Shown here one piece after another: positions 1 through 6,281 of a stretch of 6,840 nucleotides of DNA; within the stretch, counting starts at the first letter, position 1; each line of letters begins with the position of its first letter. The DNA comes from Anaerolinea sp. (GTDB lineage: Bacteria; Chloroflexota; Anaerolineae; Anaerolineales; Anaerolineaceae): NCBI GenBank assembly GCA_013824385.1, contig PNNU01000186.1, positions 1 to 6,840 of the forward strand. Reading direction: 5' to 3'. The notes under the pieces were generated by a model. It was not told where the DNA came from and made no database searches. It worked only from the letters and a program-made list of their open reading frames with translations. The position numbers and the translations under genes are program-made.

Positions 1-1871
1 ATGGAGCTCCAACCACAAACCCGGTTTTGAATCCATTTACTACAAATGAACAGATGACAGATACTCATTTATCGGATGGATCAATTCCATCAGATGACAG
101 CCTCCCGGATTGGATGAAAACTGCTGGAGGAGATAAGAATTTAGACTCTGAATCAATCGAAATTATGCAAAGTTCAAATTCCCAAGAATTTGAATCGCAA
201 GAGTTGACCTCTGAAACACAATCGCATGAACAACCAAAAGAGCAAAAAACGGATATTAGTTCAAAAGTGACTAACGAAGATCTTGCTTCACTATTCACTG
301 AATTAAAAGAGGGAAAAATGGAAAATGATGATCTGGTTTCAAACACAAACGATGACAAACAATTTCCTCCTTCAGATTGGATGTCACAATTTTCCAATTC
401 AGACGGACCTGTTTCCTCGGGATCTTCAGATCAGGACTTTCCTGATTGGTTGAAGAATTTTCAAGCTGAAGAACCACAGATTACCCAAAATTCAGACGAT
501 ATGCCAGATTGGCTTAAAGATTTACAATCTGAAGTTGAACCAATTGCACAGTCTTCCGATGATTCACATAATGACATTGCTTTTGAACTAAATGATCGTG
601 AAGAGACAACCTTTGATAATATCTTTGTTGAAATAGAAAAATCGGAAGATTCTCACATTTTTGATGAATTTCAACAGCTAACTTCTGAAAAGAATGACGG
701 ATGGGAAAGTGTCGACCTGACTAGTGACGCTAATGATGAATCGCCTATATCCCTTAATGAATCCACTGAACCTGAAGTTGAACGCGTGGAATCATTGAAT
801 GAAGGTACAGAACCTGTTGACGAAACAATTGAACCTGTAATTGAGTCCATTGAACCTGTTGATGAACCAATTGAACCTGTAATTGAATCCATTGAACCTG
901 TTGACGAACCAATTGAACCTGTAATTGAATCCATTGAACCTGTTGATGAATCTATTAGTATTGACAAAAAACTGGCTGAATCAAGCTACATTTCTTCTGA
1001 TGACAAAATTCCCGATTGGGTGAAGTCAGTTCTAATAGATCAAAATTCAAATAATCAAAAAACACCAACGCAAGAACAACCAATTAACCAAGATCAAGCA
1101 ATCCATCCTACCTCTCAAGATGCCTTTGATTCTGAAATTACTTCACATGAAACCCTAGAGTCAAACACAGAATCAGATACCGGTATAATTTCGCAACAGA
1201 CCAATGATGAACTTCTTGACTGGTTGAGAGGGTTGAAAACTGAAGAAGAACCTTTGCAGCAAAATGAAGAATCGGTGATTTCTATTGAAACGCCATTGAA
1301 CACTCTTATTGAAAATGAGCCAACACTTGATTCTGAAGATTCAACCTTGGCTGACATTCTTTTTCCGAAGGAAGATGTTGATTTATCCGTTTTTGATCAA
1401 GAACAATCCATCATATCCGAAGAAAAATCTGAACCAGCAGCCTTTTCAGCAGAAAATGATTCTGAACCTGTTATTGCTCAAGAACAACCAACAATTTCAG
1501 AAGCTCAAGAATATGAATTTTCGAATGAAGTGATAGAAACCTCTTCATCTGTTGAATCAATCCAAAAAATTCAAACCTCAGAATTACACCTTGATTCCAT
1601 CCTTGAAAATCAGGATATATCCTCCATAACTGAATTAATTAATACAGGGGATTTTGAAAACCTTTCAAATGCAGTTTCAAAATGTATTGATCAAGGAGAA
1701 GATTTTGATCAATTAATCTCGACGATTACTGCTGCAGAAAACGAACATGAAGCCAATTTTTCATATTGGCAATGCTTGGGTGATATATATACCAAGAATA
1801 ACCTTCTTAATGATGCCCTTCAGGCCTATCAAAAAGCTGAAGACATTCTAGTAAAAACAATCTCATCATAA
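1..1871 (+). CDS. Acidic low-complexity protein with repeated P-D-W-L-K motifs and a C-terminal TPR (5' partial)
   Basis: Function unknown. The reading frame is open from base 3 with no stop upstream. The first possible start inside the window is a TTG at 27 with no Shine-Dalgarno sequence before it, so the true start probably lies upstream and the gene is cut. Counting from that TTG, 614 residues are visible. Most are rich in Glu, Asp, Ser, Gln and Asn and look intrinsically disordered. Six short D-W-(L/M/V) motifs, mostly in the form PDW(L/M/V)K, have their Trp at residues 29, 118, 141, 162, 331 and 399. A 14-residue repeat, [14 protein letters not shown] and variants, covers about 262-310. 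The last ~35 residues fit the TPR consensus (W-x2-L-G-x2-Y, then Ala, Tyr and Ala at positions 20, 24 and 27). No signal peptide or membrane segment is seen. It ends 13 bases before ndk. I infer a scaffold or partner-binding role through the Trp motifs and TPR; a TPR-family label is safer than any function. Confidence 0.8.
   Translation, partial: GAPTTNPVLNPFTTNEQMTDTHLSDGSIPSDDSLPDWMKTAGGDKNLDSESIEIMQSSNSQEFESQELTSETQSHEQPKEQKTDISSKVTNEDLASLFTELKEGKMENDDLVSNTNDDKQFPPSDWMSQFSNSDGPVSSGSSDQDFPDWLKNFQAEEPQITQNSDDMPDWLKDLQSEVEPIAQSSDDSHNDIAFELNDREETTFDNIFVEIEKSEDSHIFDEFQQLTSEKNDGWESVDLTSDANDESPISLNESTEPEVERVESLNEGTEPVDETIEPVIESIEPVDEPIEPVIESIEPVDEPIEPVIESIEPVDESISIDKKLAESSYISSDDKIPDWVKSVLIDQNSNNQKTPTQEQPINQDQAIHPTSQDAFDSEITSHETLESNTESDTGIISQQTNDELLDWLRGLKTEEEPLQQNEESVISIETPLNTLIENEPTLDSEDSTLADILFPKEDVDLSVFDQEQSIISEEKSEPAAFSAENDSEPVIAQEQPTISEAQEYEFSNEVIETSSSVESIQKIQTSELHLDSILENQDISSITELINTGDFENLSNAVSKCIDQGEDFDQLISTITAAENEHEANFSYWQCLGDIYTKNNLLNDALQAYQKAEDILVKTISS
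810..956 (+). repeat. 42-base in-frame tandem repeat, about 3.5 copies
   Basis: Copies begin at 810, 852, 894 and 936 (the last about half length). Each full copy encodes [14 protein letters not shown] or a close variant, and each splits into two related 7-residue halves (EPVDEPI and EPVIESI). Copies 2 and 3 differ only by a synonymous GAT/GAC change. Copy 1 differs from copy 2 by that same change, an ACA/CCA difference (Thr for Pro) and a GAG/GAA difference. The near identity points to recent duplication. Because 42 is a multiple of three, gain or loss of a copy keeps the frame, so this could vary protein length but not switch the gene off. Confidence 0.93.
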
Positions 1872-1873
1872 TT

Positions 1874-1878
1874 GGAGA
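1874..1878 (+). promoter_or_regulatory. Ribosome binding site that fixes the TTG start of ndk
   Basis: GGAGA lies six bases before the TTG at 1885. No in-frame ATG or GTG occurs between the preceding stop and this codon, and the family's usual N terminus ([11 protein letters not shown]) begins exactly here. The site therefore supports TTG as the initiation codon. Confidence 0.75.
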
Positions 1879-1884
1879 AATAAA

Positions 1885-2340
1885 TTGGAAAGAACATTAG
1901 TTTTAATCAAACCCGATGGTGTGGAACGCAACCTTTCCGGGGAAATTATCAAGCGCCTTGAAATGCGCGGTTTAAAAATCACGGCACTTAAGTTCCTGGT
2001 CGTTAAAGAAGAACTAGCCCGAAAACATTATGAAGTCCATCAAGGTAAGCCTTTTTATGAAGGATTAATCAAGTACATAACCAGCGGTCCTGTTATGGCC
2101 ATGGTTTTTGAAGGACCAAATGCAGTAAAAGCTGTAAGACAAACCATGGGTGCGACGAATCCAGTGGAAGCCGCTCCTGGCACCATACGTCATGATTTCG
2201 GTATTCTTACAAGCCGCAACCTCACTCACGCATCGGATTCTCCTGAAAATGCAGAAATTGAAATTTCAAATTGGTTTGAAACAAGTGAGATATACCAATG
2301 GGAAAGGGTTCATGAAAATTTCTTTACAGGATTAAATTAG
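1885..2340 (+). CDS. ndk: Nucleoside diphosphate kinase
   Basis: This cytoplasmic enzyme moves the gamma phosphate of ATP onto other (d)NDPs through a phosphohistidine, balancing NTP and dNTP pools. The 151-residue product is full length for bacterial NDK. It starts with TTG (read as Met) behind a good GGAGA. The N-terminal motif [13 protein letters not shown], the region [14 protein letters not shown] and the active-site motif [16 protein letters not shown] are plain. By alignment with the family, the key residues are K9, Y49, F57, R85, T91, R102, N112, the catalytic H115 and E126, so the enzyme should be active. HASDS replaces the more common HGSDS, and GTIRHDFG has His where Gly is usual; both look tolerable. 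It follows the acidic TPR gene by 13 bases, suggesting one transcript. The sequence shows no regulatory element of its own. Confidence 0.97.
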   Translation: MERTLVLIKPDGVERNLSGEIIKRLEMRGLKITALKFLVVKEELARKHYEVHQGKPFYEGLIKYITSGPVMAMVFEGPNAVKAVRQTMGATNPVEAAPGTIRHDFGILTSRNLTHASDSPENAEIEISNWFETSEIYQWERVHENFFTGLN

Positions 2341-2374
2341 TAAGAAATTTCCTTAAAAATCCACTTTTTTCAAT

Positions 2375-2378
2375 GGAG
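2375..2378 (+). promoter_or_regulatory. Ribosome binding site of the epimerase gene
   Basis: GGAG lies eight bases before the ATG at 2387, which is a normal spacing. It supports that ATG as the start, together with the Rossmann fold beginning at the second residue of the product. Confidence 0.65.
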
Positions 2379-2386
2379 CAGACTAA

Positions 2387-3424
2387 ATGAGAATATATAT
2401 TACAGGAATCAGTGGATTCCTAAGCATCAACCTTGTACGCTATTTACTCGCAAGAGGTTTTACGGATATTGCCGGTATTGATCTTGTTGATTTTGATTAT
2501 CCCGAACGAGACAAAATTGAGTTTCTTCAAGGCGATATTCGTGATAAAGAAGCACTTGCAAAAAGCATGAAGGGTGCGGATATTGTCATCCATACCGCTG
2601 CTGCCCTGCCCCTTTATACTCCTGAAGATATTTTCACCACAGATATTGTCGGTACTAATAACGTTTTAGAACAAGCTTTGCAGTATAAAGCAAAACGTTT
2701 TGTCCATATCTCGTCCACGGCTGTTTACGGTGTGCCAGATCATCATCCACTCTTCGAAACAGATCGTGTTTATGGCGTTGGACCTTATGGTGAAGCAAAA
2801 GTTCAGGCAGAAGAGATTTGCAGGGGATATCGCGAAAAAGGGTTATCGGTTTCCATTCTTCGCCCAAAATCCTTTGTCGGACCTGAACGACTGGGGGTAT
2901 TTGCGATCTTTTATGAATGGGCAAGTGAAGGTAAGAATTTTCCAAATATTGGACCTGGAAACAACCTTTATCAGCTTCTCGATGTCGAAGACTTATGCCA
3001 GGCAATTCATTCCTGCATGACACTCTCTGAAACCAAAGTGAACGACACCTTTAATATTGGTGCAGCAATTTATTCAACGATGAAGAAAGATTACCAGGCC
3101 GTGCTTGATGAGGCTGGTTTTGGCAAGAAGATCATACCGTTCCCTGTTAAACCGGTGGTCTTTGCGCTGAAAATACTGGAGATCTTAAAACTTTCACCTT
3201 TGTATCCATGGATATACGAAACCGCCTCAAAAGACTCCTTTGTGTCAATTGAAAAAGCCCAATCTCAGTTAGATTACAAACCTACATATTCAAATAAGGA
3301 TGCTTTGATTCGCAATTATCGTTGGTATCTTGAAAATAAATCTAAATTAATTGGCGGATCAGGTGTTTCTCATCGTTTACCATGGAAACAAAAAGCATTG
3401 AAGCTTTTAAAAATATTCTTTTAA
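2387..3424 (+). CDS. NAD(P)-dependent epimerase/dehydratase family protein (extended SDR)
   Basis: The protein has 345 residues, typical for extended short-chain dehydrogenases such as nucleotide-sugar epimerases and 3-beta-hydroxysteroid dehydrogenase-like enzymes. The N terminus MRIYITGISGFLS is the dinucleotide-binding turn; it reads G7-x2-G10-x2-S13, with Ser where the family normally has a third Gly. D32 after the second strand would bind the adenosine ribose, which favours NAD. GDIRD (49-53), the strand ending HTAA (69-72) and HISSTAVYG (107-115) follow. The catalytic pair is Y134-GEA-K138 with S110/T111 upstream. The C-terminal part defines the substrate pocket and contains a hydrophobic stretch near 255-275; the extreme C terminus is basic and hydrophobic (KALKLLKIFF), possibly membrane-touching. 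The gap to ndk is 46 bases, so co-transcription is possible but not shown. The substrate cannot be told from sequence: a sugar nucleotide or a lipid/sterol-like alcohol are both possible. Confidence 0.9.
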   Translation: MRIYITGISGFLSINLVRYLLARGFTDIAGIDLVDFDYPERDKIEFLQGDIRDKEALAKSMKGADIVIHTAAALPLYTPEDIFTTDIVGTNNVLEQALQYKAKRFVHISSTAVYGVPDHHPLFETDRVYGVGPYGEAKVQAEEICRGYREKGLSVSILRPKSFVGPERLGVFAIFYEWASEGKNFPNIGPGNNLYQLLDVEDLCQAIHSCMTLSETKVNDTFNIGAAIYSTMKKDYQAVLDEAGFGKKIIPFPVKPVVFALKILEILKLSPLYPWIYETASKDSFVSIEKAQSQLDYKPTYSNKDALIRNYRWYLENKSKLIGGSGVSHRLPWKQKALKLLKIFF

Positions 3425-3458
3425 CAGGTCAGTTTTCTGCCTTTTGCCCCCAATCGCC

Positions 3459-3487
3459 TTGACGTAAGTTTTTGTGTATGATAAAAT
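3459..3487 (+). promoter_or_regulatory. Sigma-70-type promoter for tRNA-Asp
   Basis: The -35 box is TTGACG (3459-3464) and the -10 box is TAAAAT (3482-3487), each matching the consensus at five of six bases, with the ideal 17-base spacer. Transcription would start near 3494, a few bases before the mature tRNA 5' end at 3499. This makes the tRNA an independent unit rather than a read-through product of the upstream epimerase gene. Confidence 0.75.
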
Positions 3488-3498
3488 TTTTGAAGTTC

Positions 3499-3571
3499 GG
3501 GGGCGTGGTGTAGCGGCTAACATGCGGCCCTGTCAAGGCCGAGATCGCGGGTTCGAACCCCGTCGCTCCCG
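3499..3571 (+). tRNA. tRNA-Asp, anticodon GTC
   Basis: A full 73-base cloverleaf can be folded by hand. The acceptor stem is GGGGGCG (3499-3505) with CGCTCCC (3564-3570), containing one G-U pair. The D arm is GTGT/ACAT around an 8-base loop. The anticodon stem CGGCC/GGCCG closes the loop CTGTCAA, with anticodon GTC at 3532-3534. The variable region is AGATC, and the T arm GCGGG/CCCGT carries the canonical TTCGAAC loop. The discriminator is G73 (3571), an aspartate identity base, and G34-U35-C36 are the other main Asp determinants. CCA is not encoded (CTG follows), so the end must be added by a nucleotidyltransferase. Nothing in the fold looks broken. Confidence 0.97.
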
Positions 3572-3578
3572 CTGCTAC

Positions 3579-3616
3579 AAACGACCTTTCCCTTTTGGGA
3601 AGGGTCGTTTTCTTTT
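3579..3616 (+). terminator. Intrinsic terminator after tRNA-Asp
   Basis: An inverted repeat of about 14 base pairs (3579-3592 with 3597-3610, one G-U pair) closes a TTTT loop and runs into TTTT-C-TTTT (3608-3616). The stem is GC-rich in its middle (CGACC with GGTCG, and CCC with GGG at the loop). It lies eight bases after the discriminator and so ends the tRNA transcript cleanly. Confidence 0.93.
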
Positions 3617-3836
3617 CGTATATGAGACATAAAAGCGTCAAGTAATAGCAAAATTGAAAAAATAGATCCGAATTTCATTGAGCCAACCTGGAGATACGAT
3701 TCGGTTGTAGCTAATTTGAAAAACTCTTTTACACTAAATAAAATCCAATAAATAGTGGGCTTTGCTTTTTTTTTCTCCGCTACAAGATGGTGCAGTTTTT
3801 CCCAAAAGCAAGTTCGGCATCCACTTCAAAGTTTGA

Positions 3837-3859
3837 ACCGGTGTAGCAAACTACGCGGT
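3837..3859. repeat. Imperfect inverted repeat (hairpin) in the intergenic region
   Basis: ACCGGTGTAG and CTACGCGGT flank a CAAA loop and pair over nine positions with one bulged G and one G-U pair. No T-run follows directly, so it is not a standard terminator. It may be a structured leader element, a remnant of a repeat, or chance. Confidence 0.4.
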
Positions 3860-4074
3860 ATTATGCTTCGCTAATAAATTTTTAAAGAACCACCATTTTG
3901 TATTCTGTAAAATCTGAACTTTTGAACTTACAGGATCACAATATTTTCTACATAATAGGACCATTTCCTAAATTATGAGTTACTTTCGCAATTGTGACTC
4001 AACGAAAAGAAATAATTTGCGGTAAATTCACACAATCTTCAGCCCATCTTCTCTACTTATTCACATCTCTCTTC

Positions 4075-4080
4075 TATACT
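4075..4080 (+). promoter_or_regulatory. Possible -10 element of the transporter operon
   Basis: TATACT matches the -10 consensus at five of six bases and would start a leader of roughly 28 bases before the adaptor ATG. No good -35 box sits 16-18 bases upstream, so an activator-dependent promoter or a different promoter further upstream is equally possible. Confidence 0.25.
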
Positions 4081-4097
4081 CATCAAATCAAACTACC

Positions 4098-4108
4098 AGG
4101 AGATGGAG
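4098..4108 (+). promoter_or_regulatory. Ribosome binding site of the adaptor gene
   Basis: AGGAGATGGAG offers two Shine-Dalgarno matches: AGGAG ends 12 bases and GGAG ends 6 bases before the ATG at 4115. The second has the better spacing for 4115. The first lies 21 bases before the next in-frame ATG at 4124, too far, so 4115 is preferred. Confidence 0.7.
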
Positions 4109-4114
4109 TAGGCT

Positions 4115-5530
4115 ATGAAAAAAATGAATATAAAGAGTCGCAAGGTTTGGCTAATGCTTGGGGGGGTTCTCTTATTAAGTATTATTGGAATACTGCTCGC
4201 TACACAGATTAACTCAACCTCTGCTGAAGATGAAAGCCCAACGATTCAAACTGCAAAAGTGCGAACAGGTGATTTAGTGGTCAGTGCTTCAGGCAGCGGT
4301 TTCATCGTATCACAAGCGCAGGCAGGACTAGGTTTTCGAACAGGTGGAATAGTGTCTGAGGTTTTTGTGATCCCAGGTCAAAATGTAACCAAGGGTGATG
4401 TTTTAGCCAATCTTGAAAACACGAATCAACAAATTGCATTCTCACAAGCTGAAGCAAATATAAAATCTCTATTTTCTTCAGCAGGTATTGCAGCCTACCA
4501 AATTGATGCAAATAATGCTGAAATTGCTTACAACAATGCTCTTGGTCAGTTCTATACTGTTGGTAACCCGATTGGCTCAGAAAATGATATTGCGATTCTA
4601 AATTCGATTTATATTACCGCCCAAGATACTCTCTTGAATGCAGAAGAAAAATATGCCGGATTCAGTGAAACACCCGACAACGATCTACGAAAAGTACAAG
4701 CATTGGCTTCACTTGCCCAGGCTCGAATCAATGTTAGCAACGCGAAAGCCAATTTAGATTATTACCAAAACGATCCAGATCCCCTTGACGAAAACACAAT
4801 TCGAGCAATACTCGACTTAGCCAAAGCACAGCTTGATGAAGCAAAACAGGCTTTAGCCATCCTTCAATCTGGGGAAATTAGCCAACTTGAGAAATCTTTG
4901 CTTGCTTCTGATGGCACTTCTTTATCAAAGTTGAAACTCGAATACCTTGCCTACGAAAATGCGCGCATCGCATTGGATAATACCCGCCTGATTGCTCCCT
5001 TCGATGGCGTCGTGATCAATTTGGATATTGTTCCAGGGCAAAGTGTCACCACAAGCCCTCTAATAACCCTTACATCGCTTGATGATTTACAAGTTAAGTT
5101 TTACATGGATGAGACCGATCTCGCAGGTCTAGCGGTCGAAAACCTCACCCTATATACATTCAATGCTTATCCTGAAACAACACTTGAAGGAAAGGTGTCA
5201 TTAATTGAACGCGCACTTCAAACAATTGATGGATCACCTGCCGTTGTGGTTTGGGGAACCCTTCCAGAACAACCGTCCTTCGACCTCCTGGTTGGGATGA
5301 CTGTTGATGTTGAAATCATTGCCGGAGAAACCCATAATGCATTAATAATTCCAGTTCAAGCACTTCGCGAATTAACACCAGGATCATATGCGGTTTTCAT
5401 TGTTAAAGCTGATGGCTCCCTAACCCTAACGCCTGTAACAATTGGCCTACGTGATTTTGCCAATGCGGAAGTGTTGAGCGGTCTTAAAGCTGGTGATGTT
5501 ATTAGCACCGGTACTGTAGAAACCAATTAG
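4115..5530 (+). CDS. HlyD/MacA-family membrane-fusion (periplasmic adaptor) protein of an ABC transporter
   Basis: The 471-residue protein is the adaptor of the ABC pair that follows. A short basic N terminus and one hydrophobic helix (about 12-29) form an uncleaved signal anchor, placing the rest outside the membrane. The order then is typical: beta strands from about 43; first lipoyl half-motif around 72-101 (GFRTGGIVSEVFVIPGQNV); a long helical hairpin about 105-285, rich in Ala, Gln and Leu; second lipoyl half-motif about 291-320 (LIAPFDGVVINLDIVPGQSV); beta barrel about 321-404 ending in GMTVDVEI; and a membrane-proximal domain from about 405 with LIIPVQAL. This matches MacA and Bacillus YknX. 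The helical hairpin is long and includes an acidic Pro-containing turn (about 184-190 and 218-226). The ATPase gene starts 19 bases downstream, so the genes form an operon. Substrate unknown; drugs, lipids or peptides are family possibilities. Confidence 0.9.
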   Translation: MKKMNIKSRKVWLMLGGVLLLSIIGILLATQINSTSAEDESPTIQTAKVRTGDLVVSASGSGFIVSQAQAGLGFRTGGIVSEVFVIPGQNVTKGDVLANLENTNQQIAFSQAEANIKSLFSSAGIAAYQIDANNAEIAYNNALGQFYTVGNPIGSENDIAILNSIYITAQDTLLNAEEKYAGFSETPDNDLRKVQALASLAQARINVSNAKANLDYYQNDPDPLDENTIRAILDLAKAQLDEAKQALAILQSGEISQLEKSLLASDGTSLSKLKLEYLAYENARIALDNTRLIAPFDGVVINLDIVPGQSVTTSPLITLTSLDDLQVKFYMDETDLAGLAVENLTLYTFNAYPETTLEGKVSLIERALQTIDGSPAVVVWGTLPEQPSFDLLVGMTVDVEIIAGETHNALIIPVQALRELTPGSYAVFIVKADGSLTLTPVTIGLRDFANAEVLSGLKAGDVISTGTVETN

Positions 5531-5549
5531 TGAAGATAGGTCAAACTAC

Positions 5550-6281
5550 ATGAAAACACCGCTAATAGAAATAAAAGATATGACCAAGGTTTACGGCGAA
5601 GGCGAAGCTGTTGTATCTGCTTTAGCAGGCGTAAATGTTCAGGTAAATCAAGGTGAATTTGTAGCTATCATGGGCCACTCAGGATCTGGAAAATCAACTT
5701 TGATGAATATTCTTGGATGTCTTGACCGCCCCACTGCTGGCTCTTATTTACTCGATGGTCATGATGTTAGCCAGCTTAGTAAAAACGAACTGGCGGAGAT
5801 CAGAAACCAAAAACTGGGGTTCATTTTTCAATCCTTTAATTTGTTGCCGCGCTTAAGTGCATTGGCAAATGTGATGTTACCAATGCTTTATGTCCCCTTG
5901 GATGACATCTCTGACACTGAGGCTGAATCGAGAGCTATAAAGTCACTTGAGTCTGTTGGGTTGGGAGCAAGGATTCATCATCGCCCGAATCAACTTTCAG
6001 GAGGTCAGCAGCAGCGCGTGGCAATCGCAAGAGCACTGGTTAACCAACCACCGTTGATCCTTGCTGATGAACCCACAGGCAATTTGGATTCAAAATCGAG
6101 CATCGAAATAATGGATATTCTTCAAAACCTCCACAAATCAGGCGTAACCATTGTGATGGTAACTCACGAACCTGATATCGCCCAACATGCTGATAGAGTG
6201 ATTTGTGTGAAAGATGGTTTGATCCTCTCCGATGGCAATAATGGAAAGAATCAATGTTTTGGAAAGAAGGAACCTAAATGA
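5550..6281 (+). CDS. ABC transporter ATP-binding protein, MacB/LolD/YknY type
   Basis: This 243-residue cytoplasmic ATPase powers the permease encoded next. All motifs are intact: Walker A GHSGSGKST (42-50), Q-loop Q94 in FIFQSFNLLP, signature LSGGQQQ (149-155), Walker B LILADE (169-174) with catalytic E174, D-loop NLD (178-180) and the switch H206 in VTHEPD. The typical MacB/LolD segments are present: KVYGEGEAVVSALAGV near the N terminus, ILGCLDRPTAGSYLLDG and NLLPRLSALANVMLPM. The C-terminal tail (about 228-243) is short, polar and basic, and looks unspecific. Length is standard for stand-alone ATPases of this group. The Shine-Dalgarno sequence is weak (AGG at 5538-5540, nine bases before ATG), so translation may depend partly on coupling to the adaptor gene, whose stop is 19 bases upstream. 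The last codons overlap the start of the permease gene by four bases. Confidence 0.96.
   Translation: MKTPLIEIKDMTKVYGEGEAVVSALAGVNVQVNQGEFVAIMGHSGSGKSTLMNILGCLDRPTAGSYLLDGHDVSQLSKNELAEIRNQKLGFIFQSFNLLPRLSALANVMLPMLYVPLDDISDTEAESRAIKSLESVGLGARIHHRPNQLSGGQQQRVAIARALVNQPPLILADEPTGNLDSKSSIEIMDILQNLHKSGVTIVMVTHEPDIAQHADRVICVKDGLILSDGNNGKNQCFGKKEPK
6267..6271 (+). promoter_or_regulatory. Ribosome binding site of the permease gene
   Basis: AAGGA lies six bases before the ATG at 6278, inside the end of the ATPase gene. It supports the four-base ATGA overlap as the real start of the permease rather than a later ATG at 6320. Confidence 0.7.

Larger units (their letters stand above)
3617..4114. other. 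Intergenic region without a convincing gene
   Basis: About 500 AT-rich bases with frequent stops in all frames. The only longer frames are out-of-frame runs into the adaptor gene or the tRNA. Visible items are a T9 run near 3768-3776 preceded by only a weak stem, a 23-base imperfect hairpin at 3837-3859, the short palindrome TTCAAAGTTTGAA just before it, and spaced 6-7 base inverted repeats (CCGAAT/ATTCGG near 3668-3704; TTGTAGC at 3705 with GCTACAA at 3779). None is strong enough to name an RNA family or a mobile element. The last ~40 bases hold the leader and ribosome binding site of the transporter operon. Confidence 0.6.

Noticed and set aside
1..30. ATG at the very first base of the window
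   Set aside because: It is in a different frame from the acidic gene and meets TGA after nine codons. No meaning can be drawn without upstream sequence.
65..397. Minus-strand 110-residue frame at the window start
   Set aside because: Ser/Phe-rich composition is what the reverse of Glu/Ser/Asp-rich coding gives; it overlaps the acidic gene fully and has no recognisable domain. The same applies to the minus-strand frames at 295-477 and 1115-1357.
810..956. CRISPR-like array
   Set aside because: The 42-base units are contiguous with no spacers and are in-frame coding sequence, so this is a protein repeat.
671..967. Minus-strand 98-residue frame rich in [11 protein letters not shown] repeats
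   Set aside because: It mirrors the 42-base repeat of the acidic gene on the opposite strand, with no ribosome binding site or family likeness. The repetitive look is inherited from the + strand repeat.
2655..3023. Overlapping frames inside the epimerase gene (minus strand 2655-3023, plus strand 2700-3020)
   Set aside because: Both are shadows of a gene with clear SDR motifs throughout; neither has a family motif.
3429..3641. Minus-strand 70-residue frame containing GATGFEPAISALTGPHVSRYTTPP
   Set aside because: It is the antisense of the tRNA-Asp gene and its terminator. This peptide pattern is a well-known false protein prediction across tRNA genes.
3741..3776. T9 run near 3768-3776 as an intrinsic terminator
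   Set aside because: The preceding bases allow only a few weak pairs with mismatches (CCA/TGG around an AT-rich loop). No gene ends just before it that would need it.
3922..3956. TTGAAC and CATAAT as a promoter for the transporter operon
   Set aside because: The spacing of 23 bases is far outside the usual 16-18, so the two boxes cannot work together.
3994..4212. 72-residue + strand frame starting at a GTG before the adaptor gene
   Set aside because: It runs out of frame into the adaptor's signal-anchor region, has no Shine-Dalgarno sequence and no recognisable motif, while the adaptor start at 4115 has both a ribosome binding site and a proper membrane anchor.
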